In this document: positions 45,783-57,081 of the stretch, piece by piece | How the letters are laid out: the number at the start of each line of letters is the position of its first letter | How positions within the stretch are numbered: position 1 is the stretch's first letter | Source of the DNA: Hsuehochloa calcarea | Lineage: Eukaryota; Streptophyta; Magnoliopsida; Poales; Poaceae | NCBI GenBank assembly: GCA_036346395.1 | Contig: CM070599.1 | Coordinates: 18,715,232-18,779,231 of the forward strand | Length of the DNA stretch: 64,000 bases | Direction of reading: 5' to 3' | The notes under the pieces: model-generated | Told to the model about the DNA's origin: nothing | What the model saw: the letters and a program-made list of their open reading frames with translations, nothing else | The model's database searches: none | Translations under genes and position numbers: made by a program

Positions 45783-47204
45783 CAACAGGAACAGAGGCTA
45801 GCTCACGCGCATGGAGATGGATACAAGAATTCTTACCACTGAGATGGGAAACAAGGATTAGGGAAAAAGAATTAACAGAACCAAATAAATGCTACAGTTA
45901 GCAGGGACGCAGCCGTGTAGGACAGAAAAGAAATAGAACTGAAGACATGCACTCACGCATATACATACAGAGGGTAGGGACGGTCATGCAGTGGCGTTGG
46001 CTTGGAAAGTTGGAATAATCCACATAGCCAACAGAACAGTAGCATATATATTTAGTGCATGGGGTAGCAAAGTGACGAGCAAAGACCATGAAAAATAATT
46101 AATAGAGGATCAAGTCGAACATTAAAGAACAATGAACAGGGACTAAAAGAAGGAACCGACCACCGCGGACACAACCAAAAACAACACCATATACAGAACA
46201 GTATACTGGCTCTGGCGAGCATTATGGCCGGCGGCCGGCGGTGGTCCTTGGCGGCCCCATCAGAGAAAGGAGATGAAATAAAAAGGAACCAGAGAAGGAT
46301 TAAGCACTGACCGAATGGGACTCATACAAGAAGAACCGCTCGTTCTGTACACAATTCAGGCACAACCTACAAACTAAAAGTAGCGATCAAGATGGCCGGC
46401 GTTTGGATGCGACGCGGCAGCGGCGAAAAGGTAAAACGGAAAGGAAACGACGAGCCGGACGCAATGGTGCGGTCGGTTGAAAATACTCACCGAGGAAGCG
46501 AGAATCTGCGAAGAATACGGTTGGGATCGGCGGACGACGAAATCCGGTGAACTTGAGCGAAGGGCTGGTACCATGGCGTGAAAGCACGGCGCGCGAACCA
46601 ACGCCACGAGCACGGTTCGCCCGTGGACGTCGGATGATGGAGAAACTTCGCGGCGGAAGATTTTGGATGAACTCGTATTCGCAAACTGCGATGAACTGAG
46701 ATCGATTCGGGAAAAGCAAATCGAGGATTGGAAGAGGATGTCGAGACGGACGCGTGGGCGCAGACGGATCGCATTTATATGCACCGAGCGAAAAGATATG
46801 GAGATTTGAATTTGAATCAAAAACTGAACGAGTTCGTTCGGCTGGCAGCTCTCTCGGCCGAGAAAATCACGTGGACAGTAACCGCATGCTACTGTTCATG
46901 TGGGGAGGAGAGAGAAAATAAAACTGATTTTCGGATTTTAATTAAAAGGCAACAAATTGATAAGATAGAATAAATAGCAAAAACATCCAGAAAAATGCCC
47001 AAAAATACCAGAAAATTCTTTGTAACATAAGGAAGCCAAATAAAATAGATTTTTGTTTAATTGATGTTTAGATTAGTCAAATTAAATATTTTTAATTTAG
47101 AAAAATTCTAATTAAGCATTATTAATTCAAATAAAATTGTTAAATTTTCTATTGACCTAAACTACTCAAAAGATTTTTGAAAAGCTAAATTTTGGGACGT
47201 TACA

Positions 47205-47220
47205 AACCTCCCCCCCCCCT
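47205..47220 (-). other. Polypurine tract of the minus-strand gypsy-type element
   Basis: On the minus strand a run of ten or eleven G followed by AGGTT abuts the 3' LTR start at 47204. Confidence 0.85.
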
Positions 47221-47725
47221 TAAAGGAATATCGTCCCCGAGATTCAGGCTGGCTATAGAAAAGGTTACGGAACTCAGCCTTCGGGTTCTCTTCTTGATTG
47301 CAACTGCTTTGACTCTGATGGAACTGCTCTTCTGAACACCTGCGACAGAAACATCTTGCTTCTTGCTGAACTTCTTGCTTCAACGAAAACTTGACAAGCT
47401 GACTCTTGGTAGGAAAGGACTTCTAGCAACTCGATTGCTTCTCACGGAACTGCTTAATTGGTGCTCGAAGACACTTCTGGAGTTCAGGAACTCTGCTGCT
47501 GACTGATAGCTTAGGTTGACAAACTAACTCTTCGTATGAACTTTAGAATCTTGAATTGATCGACACACCTCTATTACCTATGTCGCAACTTCTTAATTAA
47601 CATAGAACTTCAACAGGTATCCTGAAGATAAACATGACTACGAGGGTGAAAATCTGATTACACAATACATCATTTTCTGCTTGAACTGAGCTACTTACAA
47701 TCCCTTTAGGACTAAAGACACTTGA
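47221..47725 (-). other. Internal non-coding stretch of the gypsy-type element, near its 3' LTR
   Basis: No long frame or domain is seen. The sequence continues at 58729 on the other side of the nested copia element. Confidence 0.6.
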
Positions 47726-49327
47726 TGAGAGACCATGTGAGAGGTCCTCCACTCTGAGTGATGAGTATTTGACAAGTGTGTTGATTAGATTGAGAGTTGA
47801 GTTTTCGGTTTGGGTGTTTACAGGTTGAGTCGGGAAAATCGGAACTACATTGTGTATGGGCGGAAGTTCGATGTCTAATCGGCGTTGGAAATAGGAACTT
47901 CCGATTTACAGGTTTTGAGTTCTGGTGAGGAAATCGGAACTTCCGCACAAGGGTAGCGGAGTGTCGATAATCGACATTGAGTGTTCTACGAGATGATAAT
48001 CGGTTTGAAAAACGGAAAGGCGGATGTTAGAAGATCGGAAGTTCCGCAGTGTTAAGCGCGAACTTAGATAATCTGACAAGTGCGGATGTTAGGAAATCGG
48101 AACTTCCGCAAGGTAAAGTGCGGAACTTCCGATTGTGTCCAGAACTGTGCAGAGAAGGATAATTTGTGATTTTGATCTTGTATGAGTTTAGTCTTATACA
48201 AATGTTGATGCTATGATATTGTGCAATGCTATGTGATGTGTTTTTGCTTGTGATGACTGCGGGCATCGAGATGGAGTCGTGGCGAGACACGTGGACCGGA
48301 CTAGGCGCAGGAGGCGTTGAGGTCGAGCGGTCGGGATGTGTCGAAGGCGGCGTGAATCTTGAAGCGGTTGCGAGTCGTGCACAAGAAGGAAGACGGAGGC
48401 TTCGAGAAGGTGCGCAAGGGCGAAACGGTCTTTTTCGCAAGCGGCACAAGTGGAGGCGGTTCGTTCGGGTGTAGCGGGCTTAATGGGTTGGAGGCCCATT
48501 AGCCAAGGCTATAAATAGACATGAACCCACGGTGCTAGGGTTAGACCTTGAGAGAGAAATTAGGGTTAGCTCCACCAAAAGGGTGTGTTTTGCTTTTTGA
48601 GAGTTTGTTGAGATGGAGAGTATGAACTGAAACCTATTGTAATCATTCCTCTTTGCTTTACCTCTGTAATTCATGTTTCAATCCAATGAAATCAGAGGGT
48701 TTTGATTATTTGATTTTGCAACTCCTCCTCTCTCTGTTCATGGTTAATATCTAGGGTTTTGGCATATCTTTTGATTCGTCTTATGAAATAGCATGAAACT
48801 TGATATCTAGAGTCGTTTTGATATTGCTATTACATCCTCAAAGTTTCATGAGCTAAGAATCTGAGAATCTCGTTTATTGTTGGTTTTGGTCTTTCTTGCC
48901 CCTTCTTCAAGAAATCCGTTCTTGGCTTGATTATTGAATATCTGTTTGCGATTCTTCTCCATGAGGTCAAGATGTTGTTTAGGATGATGTCCTGTGAAAC
49001 TTGACCAGAGAAGAGCATTCAAGATTTAGTTTTTGGATTTTTGAAAAGAAACCCAGCGATTGTTCTTGATCGGGACAATCGAACTTAGATTGTCCATAGC
49101 GAACTATCATGAGCGGAACTTCCATGCGATCCGGAACTACAGTGCGGAAGTACAAGTCGGGTAAAATCAGACATCCGATTATTGAAACAATGCATGGAAC
49201 TTATGATTAATTCTCGATTTTGTTTTACTCTTCTTGAGAGGGTTTGTAGATCTTGTTTAAATCTGATTAAGGGAGTTCTTAATTTTAAGGCACCATTCAC
49301 CCCCTCTGTTGCCATTTCGGTCCTTCA
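47726..49327 (+). repeat. 5' LTR of the SIRE/Maximus-like element
   Basis: It has a TATA-like CTATAAATAG at 48509-48518 with GGCCCATTAG just upstream. A palindromic array lies near the start (about 47830-48130), with a few copies again near the end (49110-49160). It is about 40 bp shorter than the 3' LTR because of scattered small gaps. Confidence 0.93.
47830..48135. repeat. GGAACTTCC palindromic array, 5' LTR
   Basis: These are degraded copies of CGGAACTTCCG and CGGAAGTTCCG words. Several are damaged relative to the 3' LTR array at 57190-57520. Confidence 0.8.
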
Positions 49328-49329
49328 AT

Positions 49330-49340
49330 TGGTATCGAGC
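49330..49340 (+). other. Primer binding site (initiator tRNA-Met), one base short
   Basis: TGGTATCGAGC replaces the usual TGGTATCAGAGC. The missing A falls in a CAG triplet, matching the pattern of suspect gaps elsewhere. Confidence 0.85.
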
Positions 49341-49383
49341 GGTTAGCTCTTCTTTATAGATCTTAACGGTCTTGAGCCATAAC

Positions 49384-51860
49384 AGCGGACAAGTATTCCA
49401 CCAAGCCTCCGGTCTTTGATGGTGCGGATTACCCTTCGGAAGAGCCGAATGGAAAGCGTATATCCGGGCTCGGGGTATGCCATCGGAGAAAGGTGAAGGT
49501 CGGGTTTCTTTGTTCTGCCGATGAGAACATCAATGTGGGAAATATGGTGATGTTGAGGCAAATGCTAAGGCAAGGAACATTATCATTGAGGGTTTGGCGA
49601 AGTGAGTTTGATCGTATTTCTCATTTGATTTACGCTTATGACATCCAGGTGACCCTCGATGCATACCATGAGGCACCTCTCGATTAAGACGGTTCGACAA
49701 GACCAGTTCAAGCGAGAATATAGTAAATTTGAGATGCTTCTTTGGTGAATCTCTTGGCGAGTGCTTTTCGCGTTTTCATAAGATTTTGAGCAACCTCGAG
49801 CGGTCGGTCTTACATACCCGACTCGGATAACGCTCGACAGATGCTTTACGCACTCGATCTTCGTGTTTGGGAGATGAAAGTGACTACCATCAAGGATAGC
49901 ACGGACCTCTCGACCACGACTCTTGATGCGCTTTACTCGCGTCTCAAGACTCACGAGATTGACATTGTCTCTCGAAGGTCGAAGTCACGATCGATGGCCT
50001 TAGTCACCGATCCCACCTCTGGATCTTCTTACGAGTCGTCTGCGGGTTCTCCTAGCTGCTCTCGTGACATAGCGATGATCGGTTAGGCGACGAGGATGAG
50101 CAACTAGCCCTCCTAGCTCGGAAGTTTTCCCATGCTTACAAGAGGAGGAGGGATGGTAAAGAGGAGGTCCGTGATTTGTTTGAGTGTGGTGGCCCCAACC
50201 ACATCCGAGAAAACTGTCCCAAGCTGGGGAAGGGCAAAGGTGACTATGGCGGTTCGGGCAAGAACGACTACATCGACAAGAACCACAACACGAAGCCCTC
50301 AGCACCTGACCAAGGCAAGAAGAAGTTCCGCAACTTTGGGAAGGCGAAGAAGGTTCCATCGCGTCCTCACCGCCCTCGGCGATTTGGACACCGGCGAGGT
50401 GGAGGATGGAGTAACGATGACGGAAAGGGCGATCAAGATCCCAAGGACGGCGGCAACTTCTCGGCATGTGCTTCATGGCCAAGCGACATCGACATCACGA
50501 CGGTGAGTGTACTCGACTCGATGAGGTTAGTCCCACCTCGACCAGCTTAATGATGCTTTTCTTAAGCTAGGTAGATTTCATGCTAAGTCTAGGGCTAAGT
50601 GTACTGAGTTGGAGAAGGAAGTAGCTAGACTATCACGGGAGCTTACCTCACTTACATCTGCTCCCTCCCGTGATGATTGTGACACTTGCTGTGCTTTGCT
50701 TGATGACATGGAAAAACTAAGGACCTTGCATGATAGTGTGTCCTCTGAACTAGACATGATTAAGGTGGAGAACATTAGTCTTCTTCTTGAACTAGAGATG
50801 AGTAGGGTAGCACCTCCTTCGTCTCTTCTTTGTTGAGACTTCTTTTGCACCTCGTGTGAGGTTAAGGACAACTCATTTAGAGGTCTATATACCATGTTGC
50901 TTGATGCACTCGAGACTTGTGAAAATTGTAATAATCTCAAGATGAACCTAAAGCAGGCGGATCACAAAATTCTTGAATTCAAGCTGCGCTACTAGAGCCT
51001 ATTGTTTCTTGTTTAAACTGTCCTAAGTTAGCTATTTGAACTAGAATCAGTATCTAGCGGTTTCAAGAAATGATTGATCACAGTAACAAATTGGCTCAGT
51101 ATGCTTCTAAGGACCCTGTTAGCTCTGTATGCAATCAATGTAACAAACTAAAATCTGATTTGGTTGCTTTAGATGAAAAATGTTTGAAGCTAACTAAGGA
51201 CCTTCTAGAAACACAATCATCTGCTTGTATTGTGTGTGCTGGGAAGAGGTCTAAGGGTTTGGTAGAGACGCCTAGCAACGTGAACCAATCGCTAGCGATG
51301 AGGATTGTCCCCCAAAGTCATTTGTGCATGCACAAGCCAATCTTTCCTATGCTGTTGGTTCTTCTTCTGCTCTCTTACCTTCTGCTGTTCCCTCTTCCCC
51401 CTGCTCTTCTTGCACCTCTCTCTTTCGTGAGTGTCAGTACCTTATGAACACTCTCGAGAGGTTTGTAGGAGGCAAGAAGAAGCTCAATCTCATTCTAGAC
51501 CAATCAAAGATTTGCAGATTTAATCAGGGTCTAGGATATGACCTTCATGATGATATGAGGAAGCATCCACCTGTCGTGCTCAGAACCATAGCACCAGGTG
51601 TGATCAAAACTAAGCCCAGGACTGAGAAAGTAAATTTCAAATCTGCGGGTTTTGTTCAAAGGATTTCTGACAGCAAGGTGATTTCACTGCGGCTTGCCCT
51701 CGTAAAGCGAAGTATCATTGCACCTTCTGTCAGAAGGATGGACATTTGGTTGATCACTGCTTCAGGCGCGCCAAGATCGCGCGTAGAGAGTGTGTTGAGT
51801 CTTTTAGGCACATTCAGGGTCAGCCCCAGATCTTGAGTGCACCTAAGACCAACACGAGGT
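49384..51860 (+). pseudogene. Broken gag of the SIRE/Maximus-like element
   Basis: It starts with a KPPVFDG segment near 49400, the usual beginning of this gag. A helical core follows in several frames (49493-49950). A knuckle-like segment with C-G-G-P-N-H-I-R-E-N-C lies near 50180-50215. Next is a coiled-coil region rich in Leu/Glu/Ser (about 50550-50840, continuing 51070-51230). A full zinc knuckle CTFCQKDGHLVDHC lies at 51719-51760. The coiled coil between two knuckles is typical of SIRE-type gag. It would form the particle and bind RNA. No single frame spans it. Confidence 0.75.
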
Positions 51861-52179
51861 CTAGGTTTGTTCCATCTGATGATTTTTGGCAGCATAGAGG
51901 ACTTGGTTTTTACGAGTTTTACGATTTTCGTCCTCATGCTCCCTTTGGCGTAATCTCCGCCGTCACGAGGGTAGATCTCGTTTTCCTTTCGAGATAGCTA
52001 CATGGCGAGATCGCGTATTCGCGGCACCGACTCGCTCTCCCATAGCGATCGGATCCGAACAGTGAGATCTTCGACTTGTTGAGTGACAGAGGCGTAGGGT
52101 AGATAGAGGTCGGTCTTGCTTGACTACTTCATCATTCGACGTGTTACTCGGTATTGGGTGCCAAAATCATGTTGATTCA

Positions 52180-53420
52180 CCCGATCTTGAGACTTCACTC
52201 TGTTTGACTCGTGGTCGCCGGTGGGAAGGAAAGGTCGGATTGTAGACTCGGTTGTTCTCGCCATATGGTGGAGATTCTAGTTGGTTTTCTTCCCTAGCCC
52301 GTGCTCCAGGTGATGAGACGATCACCTTCGGAGATGCTTCTTTTGGGCGCGTCATCGCTAAAGGTACTGTGAGCATTAATAATTCCTTTATTTTAAAAGA
52401 TGTTGCCTTAGTAAGTAAGGCTGCGGTATAATCGCTTTGGTCTCTCGACTTACCGATAGCGGTTATGAGGTGAGCTTTAAGAAAAACAATTGCAAAATTC
52501 TTGATTCTTGGGTAGTCTAGTTTGCGGGATTTCTCGATATGGGAGGATCTTTCGTGCTGATTTTTCTGAGTCTTCTGGTGATCCTCTCCGGTGTTTAATT
52601 GCTTCGATTCCGTGATCGACTTTCGGCATAGGAGACTAGGTCATATAGGCTTTGATCACTTGACACGAGTCGTGCCACGATCTCATTCGTGGTTTGCCAA
52701 AACTCAAAATGGTCAAGGATCTAGTTTGCTCTCCATGCCAAGACGGCAAGATGGTTGCGCTTCTCACTCTCGATCCAAAGTGACAATGATCGATGCACGG
52801 GACAAGCTGCTCCATATGGATCTGATTGGTCCTCAGTCTTGATCGGCGGGAGGAAGTGGTACATTCTTGTTGTGGTCGATGACTTCTCGAGGTACTCTTG
52901 GGTGTTTTCTTAGCCTCGAAGGATGAGGCGTTTACTCTTTTAAGTGGTCTTTTAGTAGGCTTTTGTTGAGCTCCCGGTGCATTACGAGCAATTCATGACC
53001 GATAATGGCACCGAGTTCAAGAATTCCTACTTTGAGAGTTTTGTGGTGAGGCAGTGTAGAGCACCGGTTCTCGTCTCCATCGTCCCCCAACAAAATGGCG
53101 TTGTGGAGAGGAAGAACCGTACCTTAGTCGAGATGGCGGGGCGATGCTTGATGAGTACTCTACACCTAGGAAGTTTTGGGTGAGGCCATTACTCTCGCTT
53201 GTCATGTTTCTAATGAGTTTTTCTTGGGCACTCTTGCATCGCACTTCTTATGAGTTGAGATATGGGCGAAAACCAGTCTCGCATTTTCGTGTGTTTGGTT
53301 GCAAGTGTTTTATTTTGAAGTGCAGGAACCTAGATAAGTTCGAATCACGATCTTGTGATGGGATCTTTACGGGTTACTCGCCTTCTTCTCGTGCCTATAG
53401 AGTGCAGGCTGCGAGTCTAG
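52180..53420 (+). pseudogene. Broken protease and integrase of the SIRE/Maximus-like element
   Basis: The protease active site is visible as V-D-S-(G)-C-S-R-H-M around 52240-52270, with the Gly codon damaged. A pre-integrase region with RRLGHIGFDHL lies near 52625, then SMPRRQDG near 52735. The integrase core has LLHMDLIGPQ (52808-52838), VVDDFSRYSW (52876-52905) and PQQNGVVERKNR (about 53083-53120), so all three catalytic segments can be traced across frames. The C-terminal part FRVFGCKCFIL is at 53287-53319. Confidence 0.85.
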
Positions 53421-53839
53421 CAAAATGGTAGAAACACAGTGAAGTGACCTTGACGAGGCGGTCCGGGACTAGGCACGATATCTCGAGTTCTCTAGAGCGA
53501 TGCAGAGTCCATCTTTGTGGACGATGAGGAGGATGGAGATGAGGTTGTTTAGCGATCCAGTTCCTTCTCCTCCTCTTGAGGTGCCTTCTTCCACCGCACT
53601 CGAGGAGATCGGCCCTACCTTCGCTTCTTCGAAGCTAGTGGCTCTGTTCCTATCTCATCGCTAATGAGGTAGAGGCCACTTCTTCATCTCACCTGGACCT
53701 CCAAGACACATTCAAAGGACCATCCTTGAGCGAGATCATTGGAGATCTTTTGAGCGAGTCACTCGTTCAAAAGCGGCATGTCTCTATTCTGTCTCCATTC
53801 GCCTTTGTTGCCTCGTTTGAGCCCAAAGGCGTTTGTCAT

Positions 53840-55332
53840 GCTCTTTACGATGAGTCATGGACTAACGCCATCCACGAGGAATTGGAAAACTTTGAAAGAA
53901 ACAAGGTGCGGTCACTTGTTGAGCCTCCGCAAGGTCACAATATCATTGGGACTAAGTGGGTGTTCAAGAACAAGCAAAGTGAAGATGGGTTAGTCATTGA
54001 AACAAGGCTAGGTGGTAGCTCGTGGGTACTCCCAAGTTGAGGTCTAGATTTTGCGAAACCTTTGCCCTGTAGCTAGACTTGAAGCCATTAGAATCGCTTG
54101 CCTTTGCGACTTCTAAGGGTTTCAAGCTTTACAGATGGATGTCAAGAGTGCCTTCCTCAATGGCCTTATTGAGGAAGAAGTCTATGTTAGACTGACCTCC
54201 GTGTTCGAGAATCCCAAATACCTAACCATGTCTGAGCTTTCCAAAGCTTTGTATGGACTCAAACAGGCTCCCAGAGCTTGGTATGAAAGGCTTAAGTCCT
54301 ATCTGTTGAGTCATGACTTTCAAATGGGTAAAATTGACAAGACCTTGTTCATTCGCCGTCTTGGCACTGATCTTCTGCTCGTCCAGATCTATGTGGATGA
54401 CATTATCTTTGGCGGCTCCTCGCATGCTCTCGTTTCCCAGTTTTCCGATGTCATGAGCTCGGAGTTTGAAATGAGCATGATGGGCGAGTTGAGCTTCTTC
54501 CTTGGCTTCCAAATCAAACAGACTCGGGAGGGTACCTTTCTGCACCAAGGCAAGTACACTCGAGACCTCTGAAGCGCTTCGACATGAGCGATGGAAAGCA
54601 GTTTCAACTCCAATGTCTTCTCTGCATCTCTTGACCCAGATGAAGACGGTGAACCTGTTGATCAAAAGGAGTTTAGGAGCATGATTGGCTCTCTCTTGTA
54701 CCTCACAGCCTCGAGACCTAACATACATTTCTCTGTGTGTCTTTGTGCTCGGTTTCAGGCTTCTCCTCGCGTATCTCACCGCCAGGCGGTGAAGCGCATC
54801 TTTCGGTACTTTCGAGCTACCATTGACTATGGTATCTGGTACTCTTCCTCTTCTTGTCTATCTCTTAGAGCTTTTTCAGATGCAGACTTTGCTGGCTGTA
54901 GGATAGATAGGAAGAGCACTTCTGGCACTTGCCAATTCATTGGCACTTCTCTTGTCTCTGGTCTTCAAGGAAGCAATCCGGTGTTACCCATCCCAGAGGC
55001 CGAGCACGCGTTGTTGCGACCGATTCTTTGTAGCCAAGTGCTTTGGATGGTCTCGACCCTGCAGGATTTTGGGTTATCTATCGACTGTGTTCCACTCTTT
55101 TGTGATAACACGTCTGCGATTTGCATTGCCAAGAACCCAGTGCAACATTCTCGGACCAAGCATATTGATATCAGATATCATTTTCTTCGAGACCATGTAG
55201 AGAAGGGTGACATTGTGCTCCAGTTTGTGGAGAGTGAGCACCAGTTGGCTGATATCTTTACTAAGCCTTTGGATAGCTCTAGGTTTTCAGCTCTGCGAGG
55301 AGAGCTTGGGTGGTTTGTCCTTACGGACTGTT
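53840..55332 (+). pseudogene. Broken reverse transcriptase and RNase H of the SIRE/Maximus-like element
   Basis: Reverse transcriptase begins near 53846 with ESWTNAIHEEL and IIGTKWVFKNK. It has MDVKSAFLNG at 54135-54164 and the catalytic Tyr-Val-Asp-Asp at 54390-54401 within an open stretch (54135-54572). RNase H lies in the frame 54591-55535, with AFSDADFAGC near 54873 and FCDNTSAICIAKNP near 55099. It ends with ADIFTKPLD near 55250. Breaks occur near 54020-54130 and 54570-54600. Confidence 0.88.
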
Positions 55333-55535
55333 GTGAGGGGGAGCTATGTGCTACTACTGTATTATATTATACTTATACTATTACTCCTTTCTGGTTGCAT
55401 TTCTTTTTATATTTTGGGTCGAAGTCCTTCCAACATAGGTTAGAGTGGTTCTCTTGCCAAATTGCTTTGACTGCTATTTCTTATCTTGTGCTTCTAGGAT
55501 GCTGCTTATTAGCTGTCTCTTTCTTCTCTAAGTAG
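55333..55535 (+). other. In-frame hydrophobic extension after RNase H
   Basis: The RNase H frame does not stop at its usual end but runs on for about 68 codons to a stop at 55533-55535. The extension contains two strongly hydrophobic, aromatic stretches that could span a membrane. SIRE-type elements can carry an env-like ORF after pol. This is too short for that, and it may be a chance open frame. Confidence 0.35.
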
Positions 55536-57070
55536 AGCTTACTCACTTCTTATAGGTTCTAGCAGGGGTCGGGCCACCCTTGGGTAGACAGGGACAGTGT
55601 TTGCTCCTTAGTGTATGAATTGTTCAGCTGATAGTCCTAGAATCATATGGGGTAGATAAGAACCTGTCTGAGCGATAGTTTTCTCTAAAGGACTGCCTAT
55701 TCTGTTTCTCTTATCAGTTTCTCATTTTTGTTCTTTTGGTTCAGGGGAAGTTCATCTTGATTATTCCAGTTCTTAAATTTGTCATAACTCAACCTGAATT
55801 AAAAGATGCATCTCATTCTGAAGGGAATCTGGATTTTCGTGCATTTCATCCTGCATTGCATTATAATCAAATGGAGCCTTGTTTATTATCCCTTATGATC
55901 TGTTTTCACTGTTTTACATCTTGCCATGATTTATGCTAAAACTGCTAGATCTATCATGACTTTTTATGTGTAGTTTAGTCTTTGCCATGCTAAGGTGATT
56001 AAAAATGCTACACTTGAATTAAAATCTTGTCATGATAAGCTCTTGAGACTAGTCTGGTTGAAGCTATCCTTTTATGATTTTCGCCATGTCAAGTAGGCTG
56101 AGTTGAGTCTTGAATCTCTTTTGAACTTTTGAGTAAGCTATGTCAGTTTGTTAAGAATCATGACTTATCTCTAATTGCTGGTCTAAAAACTTCAAAAGCA
56201 AAAATGATCTCTTTTGTGCGAAAAAACTGATCTCACCAAATCTTTCTCATGAGACGGCTTGCCATTGCACTAGGCATGAACTCAGGGGGAGCCTTGGATG
56301 ACCTAAGATCACCTCCTTAAGTCTGTTGCTTGGAGTGGTCGCATAAGGCTTGGGATCTAGCACATGGCTAAGATTTAAAAAATTGGTTAAAGCTTAGGAG
56401 GCAGTTGTGGATGGCACCTAGTCCAGAGCTTGCTTGACTGATATAAAACCATAAAAAGTCTTCAGAAAAAGAAAAATGTGCTAAAATTGCTTATCATCAA
56501 AGAGACCAAGTTCTAGATAAAATGAGTCTTTCTTCAACTGGTAGCACTCTAAACTGTTCGATATGAGTCTTCTTGGTTCAACTTAGATTATTTGACATGG
56601 CTTGTATCATCCTTAGATACCTTTAGCTAGACTGCAATCTTGGTTTAATTGACTTGCTAAAGAATTGGTTCATTAATCAGATTATGGATTTTCTTTCTTA
56701 GCTATTCTCTACATCAATTGTCATGATCTTGATAGCATTCTTCTGTGTTATGGCTTGGTGTAATACTCTAATAGCCATTTTGGATAATCTACATGGCTCC
56801 TAATGCTTAAAATGAACATCATATAGTCTTTTCCTCCCTTTTCTACATATTGATGATTTTATTGCCAAAGGGGGAGAATTTTTGTGAGAAAAAGCCTTCT
56901 GGAGAAAAGCCTTGTGTTTTGTTTTGTGCGAAAATTGCTCTTTCATTTCATCTCAAGTCTTTCTCTTTTTGTCAACTTGGTCTTGAGCTTAACTACTCTT
57001 GTTTAGACCTTGGTTGACTGTAAACTCAAACTCATCTTATGCTTTTTCGGTAATTGTCAATATACTCATC
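55536..57070 (+). other. 3' non-coding region of the SIRE/Maximus-like element
   Basis: This is T-rich sequence with repeated words (CATGAT, CTAAGC, TTAGATC). It has an upstream G-rich purine tract (CCAAAGGGGGAGAA, about 56867-56880) before the terminal one. No domain is found in its short frames. Confidence 0.7.
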
Positions 57071-57081
57071 AAGGGGGAGAT
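57071..57081 (+). other. Polypurine tract of the SIRE/Maximus-like element
   Basis: AAGGGGGAGAT abuts the 3' LTR start at 57082. Confidence 0.9.

Larger units (their letters stand above)
43496..47204 (-). repeat. 3' LTR (3.7 kb) of the minus-strand gypsy-type element
   Basis: On the minus strand it opens TGTAACGTCCC at 47204 and ends GGGTCCCGACA at 43496. It contains the palindrome module (44154-44207), an AT-rich part, a microsatellite (45667-45782) and a GC-rich leader (46200-46880). It aligns with 62730-64000 over the first 1.27 kb. Confidence 0.9.

Noticed and set aside
45550..45901. Tyr/His/Thr/Ile-rich open frames on both strands
   Set aside because: Products of the CA/TA microsatellite.
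54222..54779. 185-codon minus-strand ORF
   Set aside because: Antisense to the reverse transcriptase of the large copia element; no domain of its own.
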